From Apostichopus japonicus (lineage: Eukaryota > Echinodermata > Holothuroidea > Aspidochirotida > Stichopodidae), in assembly GCF_037975245.1 (NCBI RefSeq), contig NC_092583.1, forward strand, positions 9,584,764-9,648,763: DNA of 64,000 nt, written 5' to 3'. Below, in pieces: positions 46,970 to 64,000 of the stretch (within the stretch, counting starts at the first letter, position 1; each line of letters begins with the position of its first letter). Position numbers and translations under genes: made by a program. The notes below the pieces were generated by a model that worked only from the letters and a program-made list of their open reading frames with translations, was not told where the DNA came from and searched no databases.

Positions 46970-49900
46970 TTGGCGTCTATCTTGGCGCAGAGTGCTCTAT
47001 GTCCGGTGGACAGAGCGAAATATATGTTGAGACTTGTGGAACACTAGTAGTTGTAACTCAGGGTTTCACGCGTTGAGCGATCATCAGACCTATATATCTA
47101 ATATTTATTTACACCTAAACTATTTTGCATGTGATATTATTCTTCTTCATTATTTTACTTTTGTTTACAGGGAAACTGTTGCTCACCACACCAGTCACGG
47201 AGGGAGATATCTTTGAGAGCGGAAACATCGATAGGTTTATTCTCAAAGATGTCAAGAATGTCGGTGAAATCAAAAAGATCAAGTTAGTTCTTACATTTAC
47301 TCATGTATTATGCACAGTGGATGTTTTCCTAACTCTATAGAGCTTTGAAGCAAAGGAGGGTGGGTGGGGTTGGAGGGATGGGGTGGGTAGAATTAGCCCT
47401 AACATCACTTACAAATTAGAATAAAGACAAATGGCCACAAATTAACAAATGGTAGACATTGTTTTATAAAGATTCTACATTTCATATACATGTAGGAATA
47501 TTAGTCCATTTGTATGTCTTTTCCTTCAAAGTAGTTTTTTTTTTATGTCTGGTGTTTCATTTTGTATGAAGCAATTTCATTTGTGCAACTTGTGCTTGTC
47601 CGGGTGAATTATTTGAAAATGTTTCCAAAAACGGAAAAAACTGAGAATATGTAATATCCTATAAAACACAGAGTAGCAGATTGATATAGAGAAAACATGG
47701 CCTGCTCTACAGAACACATTTACCTCAGTGATCAATTTTAGTTTTAATGCAGCAAATACCATTGGTCAAAGGGAAGAATGTCTGAAATGAATTCAGTGAA
47801 GAATAGTGTCATCAGTTTTAAGACATTCAAGGGGAGTTACCTAAGGGATAAGGTTTTTGATTGTTGTCACCTTTACTGTACACATCGTCAAGTTACACCA
47901 CTGATTGGGTACTTTTGTAATCACTTTCTTCTCCTCATCTCTTCATTCCCCCCCCCCCATCTTCTTCACATTGCCCTCCTCTTCTTGTTCCTAACTCTCT
48001 TCTCTCATTCTTCTCTTCCTCATCTACTTCATTCCCCTCTCTCTCTCTCTGGTTTCATTGCTCTTCTCTCCTCTTCTTTCTTCATATTTCTTCTTGCTTC
48101 GAATTCTCTCATTCTTCTCTTTATTGGCTTCTTCATTCCCCTCTCTCTCCACCTCTCTCTCTTTCTGCTCTCTCTCCTGTTCTCCCTCCATATTTCCCTC
48201 CTCTTCTTGCTCCTAATTCTCTTCTCGCATCTTCTCTTCCTCGGCTTCTTCATTCCTCTCTCTCTCTCCCTCTGCTCTCCTCTTCTCCCTTCATATTTCC
48301 CTCCTCTTCTTGCGTCTAATTCTGTTATCTACTTCTTCTCCTACCTGTTTTCTTTTTCTCTTCTTCTTCATTCTACCTCTGCTTCAGCCTCTCTTCCTTC
48401 ACATTTCCCTCCTCTGCTTGCTCCTAACTCTCTTCTCTCCTTCTCCTTCTCCTTCTCCTCCTTCCTCTCTTCTCTCCTTCTCCTTCTCCTCCTTCCTGTT
48501 TCCTCTTTCTCTTCTTCTTAATTCTACCTCTGCTTCATCCCCTCTTGATGATGTTTTATTCCTTCTCCTTGCATCCTCCTCTGCTACATTCCTCATCCTC
48601 TTCCTGCCTTGTTTGTACCGTCTCTTCTTCATCTTGTTCATCTTCTGCTTCCTCCACATTACTCCTCACCTTTTCTCTTCTCTCCCCATCAACATTACTC
48701 ACACAGTTGCAAAACTAGCTAAATTATACCATATCTTGTGTCTGTTCTCCAGAATCGGTCACAATAATAAAGGAGCTTTTGCTGGCTGGAAGCTAGACAG
48801 TGTTACCGTGAAAATACCATCTCTGATGAAGAGACTTCACTTCCCTTGCGATATGTGGTTGGACGATGACGAGGGGGATGGCAAAATTGAGCGAGAGCTG
48901 GAACCAGAAGAGACAGGTATGAAGATGTCCACGGCCGATCTTGCCGGCAAAGTTTGATCCTTTTCCCTTTTTTTTTGTTACCTTTTGTGTTCTGAAGGTC
49001 TTCTGAGTACCATATGTTGTTCTTCATGCAGCAATATTAAAGTATAAAGGAATGTTTGAAAATTATAAAGTGTTTATAGGAAAGTTATCCATCCTACAGC
49101 CCATTTAGAGTTTACATTCACACCCCCTCCCCCTCCCCAACTTTACTAGATTCCTTACCAGATGATCAGGTAGCCTATTGTATGGCATGCCAAAAGTGCC
49201 AAAAACTATCGTTGCAGAATGAGAAGTACCACATAGTAGTCTCATTTTGTTGATGACAGTCACTATTAACTATGTTGTTGTTTGTACTCATTCATATACG
49301 TAGCTCGATTGCAAACTGCATCTCCTGCCACCAACTTATTTAGGTCCATAGAAGGAAATATTGGAATATGGAAATATTGCATGATGTGTCAGAGGGAATA
49401 ATTTAGTCTTAAAATTCTTTTGTTGCAGTTTTGAAGGGCCCTGGAAATTGTCTGTTCGAAAAAGCTATTTGTTCTAGTGTACATACACTGCTACACATCT
49501 TTTGCACTTGGAAAGCAATTTGCACATTTTGTGGTGCAATACTGGATAAATTGTTAATACTCCCGTCAAGATTTCATTAATATAATAAATATAATCAATA
49601 ATGAAGCAAATGACGATATTAAGCAAAGCAAAAACAGACCGCTTTGCTGCAAATGTGTGGTTTTTCGATGACGTTTTGGATGGTAACACTGTAAGAGTTC
49701 CAACAGCATGAGAAAGGTATAAAAGTCCCATAATGGATATCACTCATTGCAGTCACTGAGTGTTGCTCAGTTTGATCAATTGGAGTCTTATTGTGAGAAT
49801 ATGCTGATTAATTCGGCCAAAATTCTCTTAAATTGATGATAGAAATGCAAACCAGTTGCTTCAAACTTATCTTCCTTTGACAAGAGAAAAAATTACTTCT

Positions 49901-49996
49901 TCACTCAAAAATTTCCTGTTTATTTTTTCTTTTCTTTTAAAAGATGACAAAGGAGATGACAGTGATTCCAGCGATGGTGGAAGTCAGAAATCTTAG
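46598..49996 (+). CDS. PLAT (LH2) domain exons, possibly the C-terminus of ODAD4
   Basis: Four exons: 46598-46699, 47171-47282, 48753-48916 and 49944-49996, phases consistent, 143 residues after an incoming phase-1 split codon. The product has the features of a single PLAT beta-sandwich domain: [59 protein letters not shown] and [10 protein letters not shown], then an acidic Ser/Asp tail. PLAT domains bind membranes or proteins, and LOXHD1 has many. No initiating exon was found between 42492 and 46597, so the exons are incomplete on their own. They would join in frame to a donor inside ODAD4 exon 10. AATAAA at about 50066 lies 70 bp after the stop. Either a fused ODAD4-PLAT gene or a separate gene with an unseen first exon. 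Confidence 0.8.
46925..47098. repeat. (TA)n plus dispersed repeat fragment
   Basis: A TA block (46927-46967) is followed by a segment ending caga... style sequence around tttcacgcgttgagcgatca. Such 'Ctgatgatcgctcaacgcgtgaaa' wording, read in reverse, resembles ends of Penelope-like elements known from marine invertebrates. No coding part is present and the identification is weak. Confidence 0.3.
47930..48665. repeat. Long polypyrimidine tract in a PLAT intron
   Basis: About 730 bp of almost only C and T on the plus strand, built from repeated ctcctcttcttg, cattcttctcttcctc and ctctctctc blocks of roughly 100 bp. It yields long spurious open frames rich in Leu, Ser and Phe. Such tracts can form triplex DNA. 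Confidence 0.85.
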
Positions 49997-51198
49997 AGCG
50001 CCCTCTACTTTTCATCAGACACCACTCCCCCACCCCTCCCCCCCCCTTCCAGTATAAAATATGCTAAATAAACTGATAATGGCCTATTTCACCTTGATCT
50101 TATAAGCCCTTTCTGCTGGAAAATAATTTCAAAACTTGCAGACATTTAGTTTTACATTTGGCAGGGGAGGGGGGAGGGAGGGAGGGGGACAAAGAAGAGA
50201 TTTACATTGGGTGACAGTCCTCAGAAAAAATGGTGTTGAGATTTTCTGATGGGAACAGATGCAACCAGCCTCGATTTGTTGCATGTTTTGTTCACAGAGA
50301 GAAGGTGAAGGCAGCAATATTTGACAGGGTTGAGGGTTGGACTGGAATCAGTGGTACATTGGGTCATATATCTATCGACTTGTTTGGATGTCGGTTAGAT
50401 AGTTTTACCGAATTTCTAAATCCTTTCATAAGGTTTTCATAATGACTTTTGTATTTTACATTGTAAACATTGATAGAGAAAACAACCGTCGAAGCTGAAA
50501 TGGTTTAGAAATATAAAGAATATAAAATTACTTTCTGTGAAGATTAAGAAGGAAAAGTGCCTTATCTCTGAACATTATCTAATAAAGAATTTGGACTGAA
50601 CTGGGCACAATCTTTGAAATAAGTTAGTTTGATTAAATTTTGAGAAGAAGGTAGTCAGATCTGCTTCTATCCTGTTGCAGGGAGGCATTGTAAATATCTT
50701 TTGTTCTTTCCAATCATTCTGTTTAAAACTGTGCATTTAATCAAAAATAAATTTCTGAGCAGAAACATCTTCCTGTTTCTGTGGATAAAAACATTCCTTT
50801 GTGTTTTATGTTTCTTCTTTCTGTTTGTTGTTTTAATAGTTTAACTTATTGGAATTATTTATCTTATTGGAATTTATTAATTGTTTGACTCAGACCCAGA
50901 TAAAGAGAGACAAGTGAGCTAATAATTGGATATGAAGATATAAAAGATTTGTACTAAAACTAGAATCCATCAGTTTTCCTTTTGAGATTATTTCCATTGT
51001 TTACCTCATTTCATCAAACCCACACAGGAAAAAAATTTGAGGAATAACAAGAGAGTGAGAAAATAATTAAATCATTGACTTCAAGTTGTATTCTTTCAGT
51101 TTTTCATCAAATTATCCAATTATGGTAAGGACGACTAACATAGAGACATTTAATTAAACTGATCGATTTCACATTAGTTCTGGTTCCACCATTACTTC
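49997..51198. other. Convergent intergenic region
   Basis: This lies between the PLAT stop and the protease stop, which face each other. It contains the PLAT poly(A) signal (aataaa near 50066), a poly-C run, a G-rich block at about 50162-50190, and candidate minus-strand poly(A) signals for the protease (tttaat near 51149, tttatt near 50873). No gene was recognised. Confidence 0.55.
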
Positions 51199-63848
<12,650 letters not shown>

Positions 63849-64000
63849 CTGTTGAATATTCAATAATGATCATCAAGTTTTCAAGTTGTTGAGTTAGTCC
63901 TGGGAGGCGGGGGGGGGGGGTGGGGTGGCACGTGTCGGCGTGTCAGGAATGGGCGAATTGGGCGCCGTGTTAATGGGAATGGAACTGCTTAAAGTCATTC

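Noticed and set aside
47778-48521. Long plus-strand frame of 247 Leu/Ser/Phe-rich codons
   Set aside because: Mostly translation of the polypyrimidine tract inside a PLAT intron; membrane-like look is due to CTT/TCC composition.

Overview
The window looks like genomic DNA from a marine deuterostome invertebrate, most likely an echinoderm (a holothurian would fit). It is AT-rich, the genes are split into small exons with canonical GT/AG introns, and the gene set is animal and ciliary/secretory: WDR86, ERP44, ODAD4/TTC25 and a subtilisin with CUB domains. Introns are full of short inverted-repeat transposons, SINE and LINE remnants and minisatellites, with the 'aggcctag' words common in such genomes. 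The species call is inference. All exon models come from reading splice sites and frames by eye against remembered family sequences.

Layout. 1-2300: tandem array of 11 intact tRNA-Arg genes on about 194-bp units, mixing UCG and ACG anticodons on one tRNA body, with broken and inverted pieces at its right edge. 4203-11576 (+): four-exon WDR86-like WD40 gene. 11577-18640: gene-poor, with a tRNA-derived SINE, a perfect hairpin and two hAT-like MITEs with target duplications. 18641-29621 (-): complete ten-exon ERP44. 29622-31565: divergent intergenic stretch with two short inverted-repeat insertions. 31566-42491 (+): ten-exon ODAD4 (TTC25), with a probable second first exon at 32763. 46598-49996 (+): four exons of a PLAT domain whose phases fit as a continuation of ODAD4. 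51199-63848 (-): 3' ten exons of a secreted subtilisin-like protease with two CUB domains, running off the right edge. One intron of it holds a 4.3-kb inverted-repeat transposon with a perfect 8-bp target duplication, carrying nested elements.

The genes do not form a pathway. ERP44 acts in secretory-protein quality control, ODAD4 in docking ciliary outer dynein arms, and the protease is secreted. ERP44 and ODAD4 are divergently arranged about 1.9 kb apart; the ODAD4/PLAT unit and the protease gene converge tail to tail. The main points for follow-up are the mixed-anticodon tRNA array, the two alternative first exons of ODAD4, the possible ODAD4-PLAT fusion, splice-site duplications inside minisatellites of WDR86 and ODAD4, a 36-bp palindromic insertion with its empty site nearby, and the 4.3-kb transposon.
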